From: Desulfobacteraceae bacterium
GTDB lineage: Bacteria > Desulfobacterota > Desulfobacteria > Desulfobacterales > SURF-15
Direction: 5' to 3'
Length of the DNA stretch: 19,481 bases
NCBI GenBank assembly: GCA_003599475.1
Contig: QZKK01000081.1
Coordinates: forward strand, 1 to 19,481
Made by a program: the position numbers and the translations under genes. The notes under the pieces are model-generated. The model was not told where the DNA came from, made no database searches, and saw only the letters and a list, made by a program, of their open reading frames with translations. This document shows, in pieces, positions 7,428-14,207 of the stretch (within the stretch, counting starts at the first letter, position 1; each line of letters starts with the position of its first letter).

Positions 7428-9638
7428 TCAAAACCCCAAAGCGGTTCCGACTTGGAAGACCGCTGCAGAGATTGCAAATGCCAATGCCGTATTAAACAGC
7501 ATGGAGAAAGCTCCCCATCTCCAGGAGGATTCTTTCGAAATGCAGACCACCGTGACGAAACAGGGGGCGTAAAAAATCGTAAACAGAATCAGGCTTGCGG
7601 CGATTAGCGGCCGCCAGTGGGATGAACCGCTTAATTTCTTTGAGAGGGAGTCGCTTTCTTCGGGATCCACATCGCCCAAAGAGTAAGCCGTCCCCAAAGT
7701 CGAGACCACAATCTCCTTGGCGGCAAAACCTCCGACCAGCGCAATATTGGTCCGCCAATCGAACCCGGCAAACCGTGTGACGGTCTCAAGAGATGACCCG
7801 ATACGGCCGGCAACCGAGTATCGGAGTGCGGCCTCGGCCTCTTCTGCGTGGATGGCCGTCTGTTTTTCCTTGAATGCCCGGGCTTCTGCACTGAGACGGC
7901 CCTCGCCTTTCAAGAACCCGGCTTCTTTCATAACCGTACCGGGGAATTGCGCCTCTGCGGCCTGCCGCTCCTGTTCGAACCGTTCCCTTTGAGATTCCGG
8001 CAATCCCGGAAAGGTCATCATGGCCCAAAGCACAATGGAAATTCCCAAAATGACGGTTCCGGCCTTTTTAATATACTGCCGGGTTCTTTCCAGGGTGTGG
8101 ATAGCCAATCCTTTGAAAGTCGGTACACGGTAAGGCGGAAGCTCCATGATAAAGGGGGTCGGAGCGCCCTTGACGACGGTGACACGCAAAAACTTTGCCA
8201 CCAGAAGCGCGCCGGTCCATGAGATAATGGTGATAAAGAACATGACCAGAGCTTTGTTCTCTGCAAAGAAGGCCGCCACCAGGAGAGCAAAAACCGGAAG
8301 TTTGGCACCGCAGTTCATAAACGGAACGGTAAGCAGAGTCGCCAGCCGCTCCCGGGTGGATTTCAGGGTTCGGGTGGCCATCACGCCCGGAACCGCACAA
8401 CCGCCCGCAATCCCGCCGGACACGATGAAGGCGATTACCGAACTGCCGTGGAGGCCGAAAATCTGAAACACCCGATCCAGCATGAAGGCAACCCTTGCCA
8501 TGTACCCCGAATCTTCGAGAAGGGCGATTCCGAAAAACATGAACATGATCAGGGGCACAAACCCCAAAACCCCGCCGACCCCGTCAATGACGCCCGAGAC
8601 GATCAGCGACTTCACCGGTCCGTCGGGCAGAAGAGATTCGACCGATTCGCCCAGCCAGCCGAAGAAAGCCTCCATCCATCCGACCGGAGCTTCGCTATAG
8701 GTAAAGGTGAGATGGTACAGTCCCAGAATGACTGCGATCATCACCAGAGGCCCGATAAACCGATGGGTCAGGATTTTGTCGATCTTATCGGAAACATAAA
8801 GGCGGTTTTGATCCGTTCGATAACTGACCACGCCTTGTCTGATGATCGACTTGATGAATCCGTACCGGTAATCGGCGATCATCACCTCAGGGTAGGTATC
8901 GAGGGTCTCCTGCAGGTGATCCGAGACCCGTTGAACCACTTTTTCGAGCTCGTTCGCCAAGTCAGGATCTTTTTCTTTCCCAAGGGACCTTACCTGTTCG
9001 TCGTTTTCAAGATACTTCAGGGCAACCCATCGGGCGCGATGCGTATCGGTAAGGAAGGCGCGCGATTCGATGATCGCTTCCATTTCGGCCATTGCCTGAT
9101 CGATATCCTTTCCGTACGAGATATCGAGCGGCTTCTGTGTTCTATTGTTCCTAATGATATCATCGGCTGCGTCCATCAGCTTTTCTTTCCCGGACCCCTT
9201 CCGGGCGACGGTCGGCACAACCGGCACACCCAGGAGAGCTTCCAGCCTTTCCGCATCCACCTGGATGCCTCTTCCCCCGGCGACATCCATCATATTTAAA
9301 GCAACGCACAGCCGGACTCCCATCTCCATGAACTGAACCGCAAGATAGAGATTCCGTTCCAGGTTGGAGGCATCGACGATGTCGATGACGACGTCCGGTT
9401 TTTCATTGGCCAGAAAATCTCTCGTTACAACCTCTTCCAGAGAGTAAGCCGTAAGGGAGTAGGTTCCCGGCAAATCGATGATATTGAAGCGATATCCGTT
9501 TCTGGCATAGACCCCCTGTTTTTTTTCCACGGTCACTCCCGGATAGTTGCCCACATGTTGGTGGGCGCCGGTAAGTGCGTTGAAAAGGGTGGTTTTCCCG
9601 GAGTTGGGATTTCCGGACAGTGCGACGGTTGTTCCCAT
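7428..9638 (-). CDS. feoB: Ferrous iron transporter FeoB
   Basis: The product has 736 residues and moves Fe2+ across the inner membrane. The N-terminal G-protein domain has G1 GNPNSGKT (9-16), G3 DLPGTYSL and G4 NMMD. A helical spacer domain follows. The membrane part contains the two gate repeats: GGCAVPGVMATRT with FMNCGAKLPVF, and later GGFAAKEIVVSTLGT. Length and order are typical of full FeoB. The feoB start lies two bases after the feoA stop, with a GGAGG site inside the end of feoA, so the two are cotranslated. A hydrophilic Glu/Ala-rich insertion (about 560-615) separates two late transmembrane helices, as is common in the family. Confidence 0.97.
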   Translation of the reverse strand: MGTTVALSGNPNSGKTTLFNALTGAHQHVGNYPGVTVEKKQGVYARNGYRFNIIDLPGTYSLTAYSLEEVVTRDFLANEKPDVVIDIVDASNLERNLYLAVQFMEMGVRLCVALNMMDVAGGRGIQVDAERLEALLGVPVVPTVARKGSGKEKLMDAADDIIRNNRTQKPLDISYGKDIDQAMAEMEAIIESRAFLTDTHRARWVALKYLENDEQVRSLGKEKDPDLANELEKVVQRVSDHLQETLDTYPEVMIADYRYGFIKSIIRQGVVSYRTDQNRLYVSDKIDKILTHRFIGPLVMIAVILGLYHLTFTYSEAPVGWMEAFFGWLGESVESLLPDGPVKSLIVSGVIDGVGGVLGFVPLIMFMFFGIALLEDSGYMARVAFMLDRVFQIFGLHGSSVIAFIVSGGIAGGCAVPGVMATRTLKSTRERLATLLTVPFMNCGAKLPVFALLVAAFFAENKALVMFFITIISWTGALLVAKFLRVTVVKGAPTPFIMELPPYRVPTFKGLAIHTLERTRQYIKKAGTVILGISIVLWAMMTFPGLPESQRERFEQERQAAEAQFPGTVMKEAGFLKGEGRLSAEARAFKEKQTAIHAEEAEAALRYSVAGRIGSSLETVTRFAGFDWRTNIALVGGFAAKEIVVSTLGTAYSLGDVDPEESDSLSKKLSGSSHWRPLIAASLILFTIFYAPCFVTVVCISKESSWRWGAFSMLFNTALAFAISAAVFQVGTALGF

Positions 9639-9640
9639 GA

Positions 9641-9874
9641 TTATTCGACCTCCACTTCGATAAAGTCCGCCTCGCTGTTTCGAAGCGTCAGCGTACAGCC
9701 CAGAACCCGCACGGCGACAGGATCATACAATGGAGCCCGCCCCTGAATTTTGATCTGGGTCCCCGGAACCATGCCCATATCTCTGATTCTCCTGCCGAGT
9801 TCCCCGTTCGCTTTTACCTCCGAGATGGTTCCGGATTGATTGATTTTCATCTCTCGCATCTTGAGCTTGGCCAC
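9641..9874 (-). CDS. feoA: FeoA-type small SH3-like protein of the ferrous iron uptake system
   Basis: The product has 77 residues forming one FeoA domain. Family features are GRRIRDMGMVPGTQIKI and the closing DPVAVRVLGCTLTLR with an acidic end. FeoA is a cytoplasmic partner of FeoB. The start is a GTG (9874) placed seven bases after a perfect AAGGAGG site; the first internal ATG, five codons later, has no such site. It is the first gene of the feoA-feoB-Cys-rich operon, transcribed away from the DtxR-family gene. Confidence 0.93.
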   Translation of the reverse strand: MAKLKMREMKINQSGTISEVKANGELGRRIRDMGMVPGTQIKIQGRAPLYDPVAVRVLGCTLTLRNSEADFIEVEVE

Positions 9875-9917
9875 AGGATGACCTCCTTTGCTCCATTAGG
9901 TTTCTGTTTTTGGTACA

Positions 9918-9937
9918 AAGTTAGTTATACCAAACTT
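9918..9937. promoter_or_regulatory. Candidate DtxR-family operator over the feo promoter
   Basis: AAGTTAGTTATACCAAACTT is a 20-base imperfect palindrome (16 of 20 positions symmetric) that covers the proposed feo -10 element. A metal-loaded repressor bound here would block feo. Assignment to the neighbouring DtxR-family protein is inference from position and from the related copy at 9958-9980. Confidence 0.5.
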
Positions 9938-9950
9938 ATTATCGAGTCAA
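9924..9950 (-). promoter_or_regulatory. Putative sigma-70 promoter of feoA-feoB
   Basis: On the minus strand, TTGACT (9945-9950) and TATAAC (9924-9929) are separated by 15 bases, slightly shorter than ideal. The leader to feoA is about 40 bases. The -10 lies inside the palindrome at 9918-9937. Confidence 0.5.
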
Positions 9951-9957
9951 GACAATT

Positions 9958-9980
9958 ATTATGGTTATATCAACTTTATT
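9958..9980. promoter_or_regulatory. Second operator-like copy upstream of the DtxR-family gene
   Basis: TGGTTATATCAACTT agrees with TAGTTATACCAAACT of the first site at 11 of 15 positions, in the same orientation. It ends just before the -35 element of the regulator's own promoter. Its own symmetry is weaker than the first copy's. Confidence 0.4.
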
Positions 9981-9983
9981 GGC

Positions 9984-10012
9984 TTGACTAAATTTACATG
10001 ATTTCGTATCTT
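9984..10012 (+). promoter_or_regulatory. Putative sigma-70 promoter of the DtxR-family gene
   Basis: TTGACT (9984-9989), a 17-base spacer and TATCTT (10007-10012) give a good vegetative promoter. Transcription would begin near 10019, about 20 bases before the ATG and just upstream of the ribosome site at 10031-10037. Confidence 0.6.
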
Positions 10013-10040
10013 ATTTAAAACTCACTGCTTGGGAGGAAAT

Positions 10041-10580
10041 ATGATCTCCGATTCGGGCATTTCAGACGTCATGGAAAACTATCTGGAAGCCATCCTTAAC
10101 CTGGAGAAGACACGCAAGGTGGCCCGGGGGAAGGATATTGCAGAAAAACTCGGGATTCAGAGAGGTTCGGTTACGGGCGCCCTGAAAGGCCTCGAGGAAA
10201 AAGGATTGATTCACTACGAGCCCTACGGCTATATCACACTCACCCGTAAAGGGAAAAAACTCGCCGGAGAAATCGATCGGAAACATACCGTCTTGAAAAA
10301 TTTTCTCCTGAATGTGTTACGGATCGACTCTCAAACTGCGGAAGAAACCGCCTGCCGCATGGAGCACGCCATCGATCGAATCACCCTGGAAAGGCTGGTC
10401 TGTTTCATCGAATATATTTATCATTGTCCCAGAGCCGGAGAAGACTGGCTCAAGTCCTTCGTTCGTTTTTGCGAATCCGACCAAAAAGATCGAAACTGCG
10501 AAGAGTGCCTGAACGAGCTGAAAGTTACAAGCTCAGCCTCTGGCCGGAAAGACGGCCAATTTGATCGAATCAGAAACTGA
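10041..10580 (+). CDS. DtxR/MntR-family metal-dependent transcriptional regulator
   Basis: The product has 179 residues: a winged helix-turn-helix (about 10-70, with RGKDIAEKLGIQRGSVTGALKGL) and a dimerisation/metal domain (about 80-140), with no C-terminal SH3 domain. By alignment in mind to DtxR and MntR, the ligands include His82, Cys105 (the Cys of iron-type DtxR), Glu108 and His109. Glu16 matches MntR Glu11, and Asn13 stands where DtxR has Met10 and MntR has Asp8. With the divergent feo operon this suggests an iron-responsive repressor. The ATG at 10041 follows GGGAGGA; the in-frame TTG at 10029 is less likely. The last residues (about 167-179) are encoded by a dispersed palindromic element, so the C-terminus is probably an acquired tail following a CxxC (NCEECLNEL). 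Confidence 0.88.
   Translation: MISDSGISDVMENYLEAILNLEKTRKVARGKDIAEKLGIQRGSVTGALKGLEEKGLIHYEPYGYITLTRKGKKLAGEIDRKHTVLKNFLLNVLRIDSQTAEETACRMEHAIDRITLERLVCFIEYIYHCPRAGEDWLKSFVRFCESDQKDRNCEECLNELKVTSSASGRKDGQFDRIRN
10522..10580. repeat. Dispersed palindromic element, copy 1 (inside the end of the DtxR-family gene)
   Basis: It contains AAGTTAC, the hairpin CTGGCCGGAAAGACGGCCA, then TTTGATCG and GAAACTGA. The same order occurs in copies 2 and 3 at 14025-14084 and 15953-16015. The stop codon of the regulator is the TGA that ends this copy. Confidence 0.75.
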
Positions 10581-10992
10581 TAAGTGTTTGTTTATTTTGA
10601 ATTTTGAGTTTCGAATTTGTTTCGGATTTCGAGATTCGGATTTCGAATTTTATATGTAGTTTCACAAAAGGTTCTGAGCTCCGATAGACCCTTCTGACTT
10701 ATCCGAATTCAAGGGACGTACTCAGAGGGGGAATCCCCTTCGGCTCGACTGTGTAAAAAAAACCCAAATCGGTCAAAATCCGCGAATTTTTTTCACATGT
10801 ACCCGATGAACCAGAGGTCAGAAGTCCGAGGTCAGAGGTCATTGCCCATAAGAGCAAGAAGATTAGAGGGCGGAGATCTATGCCCGATGCTCTTTGCCTT
10901 ATGGCTCCATTCTCCATGCTCCCTGCCCCAATGCTCTTTGCCCTCACACTTGGACATTGGAAATTCTACATTCTGTATTGGACAATCTATCG
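10581..10992. other. Intergenic stretch without a convincing gene; short-word repeats
   Basis: About 410 bases. From 10595 to 10651 it repeats TTTCGAATT/GATTTCGGA-like words. The words AGGTCAGA/GAGGTC recur at 10811-10842. ATGCTCTTTGCC occurs twice (10887-10898 and 10931-10942) among CTCC/CCTGCCCC words. A small hairpin AGGGGGAATCCCCTT lies at about 10725-10739. Short ORFs here have no ribosome sites and no recognisable family. The stretch ends at the sigma-54 promoter. Confidence 0.6.
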
Positions 10993-11008
10993 TGGCATAC
11001 GCTTTGCT
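10993..11008 (+). promoter_or_regulatory. Sigma-54 (-24/-12) promoter of the histidine-kinase-like gene
   Basis: TGGCATACGCTTTGCT has GG and GC separated by exactly 10 bases and the TTTGCT end of the consensus; only the sixth base (T for C) departs from TGGCAC. The expected start of transcription is near 11019. This lies downstream of the first ATG (11016) and upstream of the AGGGAG ribosome site at 11031-11036. Confidence 0.72.
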
Positions 11009-11045
11009 ATCCTGAATGGAAGAGGAAACAAGGGAGATATGCTCG

Positions 11046-12107
11046 ATGGCAGATAAAGCCAAACCGCACAAAATCGTATTCATCTTGACGCTTACGGTAA
11101 TTATCACGATCATACACTATGCCTCGATCCGGGAGCACTCGGGATATCATTTTCTGCATCGTGAGCTTTACTTCATCCCGATTCTACTGACCGCCCTATG
11201 GTTCGGTCTCTGGTACAGCTTCCTTGCCGCCTTGGCGATCAGCGCGCTCTATGTGCCGCATGTGGTTTACTCCCAGGCCCCGGAAAATCGGGTTTTGACC
11301 GTCGGAATGCAGGTACTGATATTCAATCTGGTTGCCGTGATGATGGGATGGCTGGTGGATCGGCAAAAAAAAGAGCATGAGAAAGCCCTTGAATCCGAAA
11401 ATCTTGCTGTCCTCGGTCGGGCGGCCGGAGTTGTCGGCGATGAGATGAAATATCTGCTGGGGGGCCTGAAGAAGTTGGCCGAACAGGTGAAGGGAAGAAA
11501 CGGTTCGGAGCTGGAGCAGAGTTTAGAAGCCGAGGTCGAGAGGATGGAACGCATCTTCGATGTGTTGGCTTCCTTTGTTCCCGAGGAGCAGAGAAATCTC
11601 ATCTCCTGCGGGGTCAATACAATCGTTCGGGATCAGGCCGATCGGCATCGCGAATCATTGCGGAAATCCGGCATCAGGCTGGAGTTGATGCTCGATAAGG
11701 CGGATTGCCCCACCATGATGGATCCGAAGCAGATCGAGCGGGTGTTGAAGAATCTCATTCATAATGCGGCCGAGGTTTCGACCTCCGGACAGACCATCTC
11801 TATCCGGTCCGGCCGGGCGGACAATTTCTGCCGCATCGAAGTACAGGACCAGGGCCCGGGAATCCGGCCCGAACATCTTCCCAAAATCTTTACCCCTTTT
11901 TTTACCACGAAAGAGAGGGGGCAAGGGCTGGCTCTGGCCAGTTCCAAAAAAATCCTCCGGGATATGGGAGGAGACATTCATGTCGCCAGTACATGGGGCA
12001 AAGGCGCAATCTTTACCCTGGAAATCCCCTGTGACTGCCCGGACAGATCTTCGGCAGACGGACCGATCCGCTCGATCATTGAGGGCAGAACGGTTTCACA
12101 ATTTTAA
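11046..12107 (+). CDS. Orphan histidine-kinase-like membrane protein lacking the phospho-acceptor His
   Basis: The product has 353 residues. The N-terminal 110 residues hold several hydrophobic helices with the pattern HRELYFIPILLTALWFGLW, seen at the N-terminus of many deltaproteobacterial kinases. A dimerisation helix pair (about 118-180) and a HATPase domain follow (N box RVLKNLIHNAAE, G1 DQGPGI, F box TPFFTT, G2 GQGLALASSKK). At the position of the catalytic His (normally H-E-x-x-N-P) the sequence is GDEMKYL, so Asp132 replaces His. G2 also has Ala for the second Gly. It therefore probably cannot autophosphorylate in the usual way and may act as a phosphatase, decoy or scaffold (inference). 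The ATG at 11046 is chosen over 11016 because of the AGGGAG site and the sigma-54 start position. No response regulator is adjacent. Confidence 0.82.
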   Translation: MADKAKPHKIVFILTLTVIITIIHYASIREHSGYHFLHRELYFIPILLTALWFGLWYSFLAALAISALYVPHVVYSQAPENRVLTVGMQVLIFNLVAVMMGWLVDRQKKEHEKALESENLAVLGRAAGVVGDEMKYLLGGLKKLAEQVKGRNGSELEQSLEAEVERMERIFDVLASFVPEEQRNLISCGVNTIVRDQADRHRESLRKSGIRLELMLDKADCPTMMDPKQIERVLKNLIHNAAEVSTSGQTISIRSGRADNFCRIEVQDQGPGIRPEHLPKIFTPFFTTKERGQGLALASSKKILRDMGGDIHVASTWGKGAIFTLEIPCDCPDRSSADGPIRSIIEGRTVSQF

Positions 12108-12570
12108 AAAGGAAAATTTCACTTCGATCGGCCGTTGTTCGATGAAACCTCTCGAGTGGTAGCAACGACATGCCTCCTGCGCCCCAACCGGGGTTCCCCA
12201 CCGATTATTCCCTATGAATTTCAGAAATATCCTAGGAACAAATCAGAGATCTCCTGATTGACTATCAACTGAATCTACGACTACGGATGATTGGATGTGT
12301 GAGGCCGATTCACCTGGTTTTAAATCAATTGGGAATCGGCCGAAATGAGATTCTGCTTAACTTTTTCTACCCTTTTATAAAATTTCGAAACTAAGCGGTT
12401 TTATTGGCCTGTATCGTTTTGGCAAACTGCCATAGATGGCGTTGCGCTCATGGAAGGAGCGGATCGCATCGATTCATACCGGAGCGCTTTATTAATTCGA
12501 ACCTGTCGACGTTTAGGTCGCTGGTTTTTCATTGTCAATCAGAGTGAATCGAAAAGGGGAGGAGAAAAAA
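12108..12570. other. Intergenic stretch; inverted repeats, no gene seen
   Basis: About 460 bases. There is a CCCCAACCGGGG hairpin (about 12182-12193) and arms AATCAG/CTGATT at 12241-12259. A 9-base perfect inverted repeat, GGCCGATTC (12303-12311) and GAATCGGCC (12333-12341), has a 21-base loop. A TATAAA box lies near 12376 without a clear -35. TGGCAAACTGCCA (about 12419-12431) is a small palindrome. The final part leads to the strong ribosome site of the porin-like gene. A promoter for that gene is expected here but cannot be placed with confidence. Confidence 0.5.
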
Positions 12571-13989
12571 ATGAAGAAATCCATGTTTCTGCTCATCGCT
12601 TTGCTGTCCGTAGGTCTTGCGCTGCCGCTTTACGCAATCGAATTTTCATTCCATGGCGACTTGAACCATCGATTTCAGTACACCAACCGGGCCGATTTTT
12701 TGACGCTCGACAGCACCACGGTCCGGCCGGTGATCAATGATGGCGATGTCGATGAAAATTTCGGAGAACTCAAGTATCGCCTCTGGGCCGAGGCGGCCTC
12801 CGACGACGGGGATATTAAAGGGGTGGTGGGGACAGAAATCGGCGGGTTGCGTTTCGGCGAGCCCGGCAATGCCCCTTTTTCCGGCGACCAGGTCCGGTTC
12901 GAGGTCCGCTGGGCCTACACCGACATCCAACTGCCGATGGTGGAACGGGCCGCGCGCTTTAAAATCGGCCTGCAGCCTTTTTTGGTAAATAAATACATCT
13001 GGCAGGAAACCGCTGCCGGCGTGGATTTCACATCGACTCTCGGCGATCGAATGGATTATCAGTTAGCCTGGATGCGCGGCTCCGAATTCGACAAGACCGC
13101 CAATCGGGCCGATGACGACGATGACCGAACCGATCTCGATGCATTTCTGGCCCGATTGAACATCAAACCGGCCGACGGTACCAAGGCCGGTGCATTCATC
13201 ATGTATGAGGGGTTTGACTCGGACGACAATATCGGCACCGTGGACTCCCGCGATTGGGAAGTCAAACTGCTCAATACAGGCGGTGTCCCCGACATCGGAT
13301 TCGACCTGTGGTCTTTGGGCCTCGACGGGTCTTTCGAGTTCAGCAGCTTCTTCGTCAACTGGGATCTGATTTACCAGACCGGTGAATTTCAGGATGTTAC
13401 CTTTACGGATGGATTCTCCGGAGCGGGAAGGACGGGAGACTTCGACCTGAGCGCCTATTTTCTTCACTTCGATTTAGGGGCAAAATTCGATAAAGTCAAT
13501 TTGACTTACACCTTCTGGTACGCTTCAGGAGACGACGATCCGGCCGACGACGATTTCAACGCTTTTATCGCCACCGACGTCGATATGACGGAAAGCATCA
13601 CCCTTTTCGAGGGGAACTATGCCGATGACAACTACTTTACCGAAAGGCCCTATATCGCCGATAAGGGCTTCATCATGAACCGAATCGGGCTCGACTATAA
13701 GACCACCGAAAAATTGACTCTGGGGGGAGCGTTGATGTACATGCTGACGGCAGAGGATATCGAGTATACTGCCGCCGCAATCGGCACCCCTGCAAGCGAT
13801 AACGAACTGGGTTGGGAAATCGGTGGTTATGCAAAGTACCTGCTGTTTAAAAGCGTCGAAGTCGCCGTAAACGGCGGCTATCTTTTCGCCGGAGATGCGC
13901 TGGACGCTTACGAAGTCCCAAGTATCCAGGATGGCTCGTCGGATGAAAACATTTTCATCACGAGCGCCAGGGTCCGGTTTACGTTCTAA
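12571..13989 (+). CDS. Outer-membrane beta-barrel (porin-like) protein, substrate unknown
   Basis: The product has 472 residues with a clear signal peptide, cleaved after about residue 22 (LPLYA). After that come alternating aromatic/polar strands separated by Asp/Gly-rich loops and a terminal strand ending in ARVRFTF, typical of outer-membrane barrels recognised by the Bam machinery. The loops are very acidic (DDDDD near 182-190, DDDPADDD near 325-333), which could favour cation binding. The ATG at 12571 has a GGGGAGGAG site; the longer frame from 12532 has none and would bury the signal peptide. It may be an alginate-export or phosphate-selective-like porin; the family cannot be named from sequence alone. 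The next gene follows after 218 bases of repeats. Confidence 0.78.
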   Translation: MKKSMFLLIALLSVGLALPLYAIEFSFHGDLNHRFQYTNRADFLTLDSTTVRPVINDGDVDENFGELKYRLWAEAASDDGDIKGVVGTEIGGLRFGEPGNAPFSGDQVRFEVRWAYTDIQLPMVERAARFKIGLQPFLVNKYIWQETAAGVDFTSTLGDRMDYQLAWMRGSEFDKTANRADDDDDRTDLDAFLARLNIKPADGTKAGAFIMYEGFDSDDNIGTVDSRDWEVKLLNTGGVPDIGFDLWSLGLDGSFEFSSFFVNWDLIYQTGEFQDVTFTDGFSGAGRTGDFDLSAYFLHFDLGAKFDKVNLTYTFWYASGDDDPADDDFNAFIATDVDMTESITLFEGNYADDNYFTERPYIADKGFIMNRIGLDYKTTEKLTLGGALMYMLTAEDIEYTAAAIGTPASDNELGWEIGGYAKYLLFKSVEVAVNGGYLFAGDALDAYEVPSIQDGSSDENIFITSARVRFTF

Positions 13990-13998
13990 GCAATCCGA

Positions 13999-14175
13999 GT
14001 GTTCAGTGTTCAGGGTTCAGCGTGAAGTTTCATACAAGCCCAGCCGTGCCGCTTCCGGCATTTGATCGAAGACGAAACTTGAACATTTTGTATTTTATTT
14101 TTTCCCTCATTCGATGTTGGATGTTCGACGTTCATCATTTAAGTTTTTCTTTCCTGAACACTGAACGCTGAACAC
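13999..14175. repeat. Repeat-filled gap with TGTTCAG inverted arms
   Basis: The left arm starts GTGTTCAGTGTTC (from 13999) and the right arm is GAACACTGAACGCTGAACAC (14156-14175), reverse complements of the same word. Between them lie copy 2 of the dispersed palindromic element and GATGTTGGATGTTCGACGTTC. The full gap could fold into one large branched hairpin. Confidence 0.75.
14025..14084. repeat. Dispersed palindromic element, copy 2
   Basis: AAGTTTCATACAAGCC begins the element and GAAACTTGAAC ends it, as terminal inverted repeats. Inside are a TGCCG-CTT-CCGGCA hairpin and TTTGATCG. The order is the same as in copies 1 and 3. Confidence 0.75.
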
Positions 14176-14207
14176 TTTCATTACAACGACTTTATGGAGG
14201 TTTACCG

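Noticed and set aside
10029..10040. TTG start for the DtxR-family gene.
   Set aside because: The ribosome site GGGAGGA lies within this stretch and points to the ATG at 10041.
10699..10947. A minus-strand ORF whose end (GFFYTVEPKGIPPL) looks somewhat protein-like and might be an insertion-sequence remnant.
   Set aside because: It crosses the low-complexity words, has no ribosome site, and I could not tie it to a family.
11016..11045. ATG at 11016 as start of the kinase-like gene.
   Set aside because: It has no ribosome site and would lie before the predicted sigma-54 transcription start.
12419..12440. GGCAAACTGCCATAGATGGCG looked like part of a sigma-54 promoter.
   Set aside because: The GG-to-GC spacing is not 10 bases in any register.
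13999..14175. Repeated short words considered as a CRISPR array.
   Set aside because: Units are 7-8 bases long, imperfect, and have no unique spacers or cas genes.
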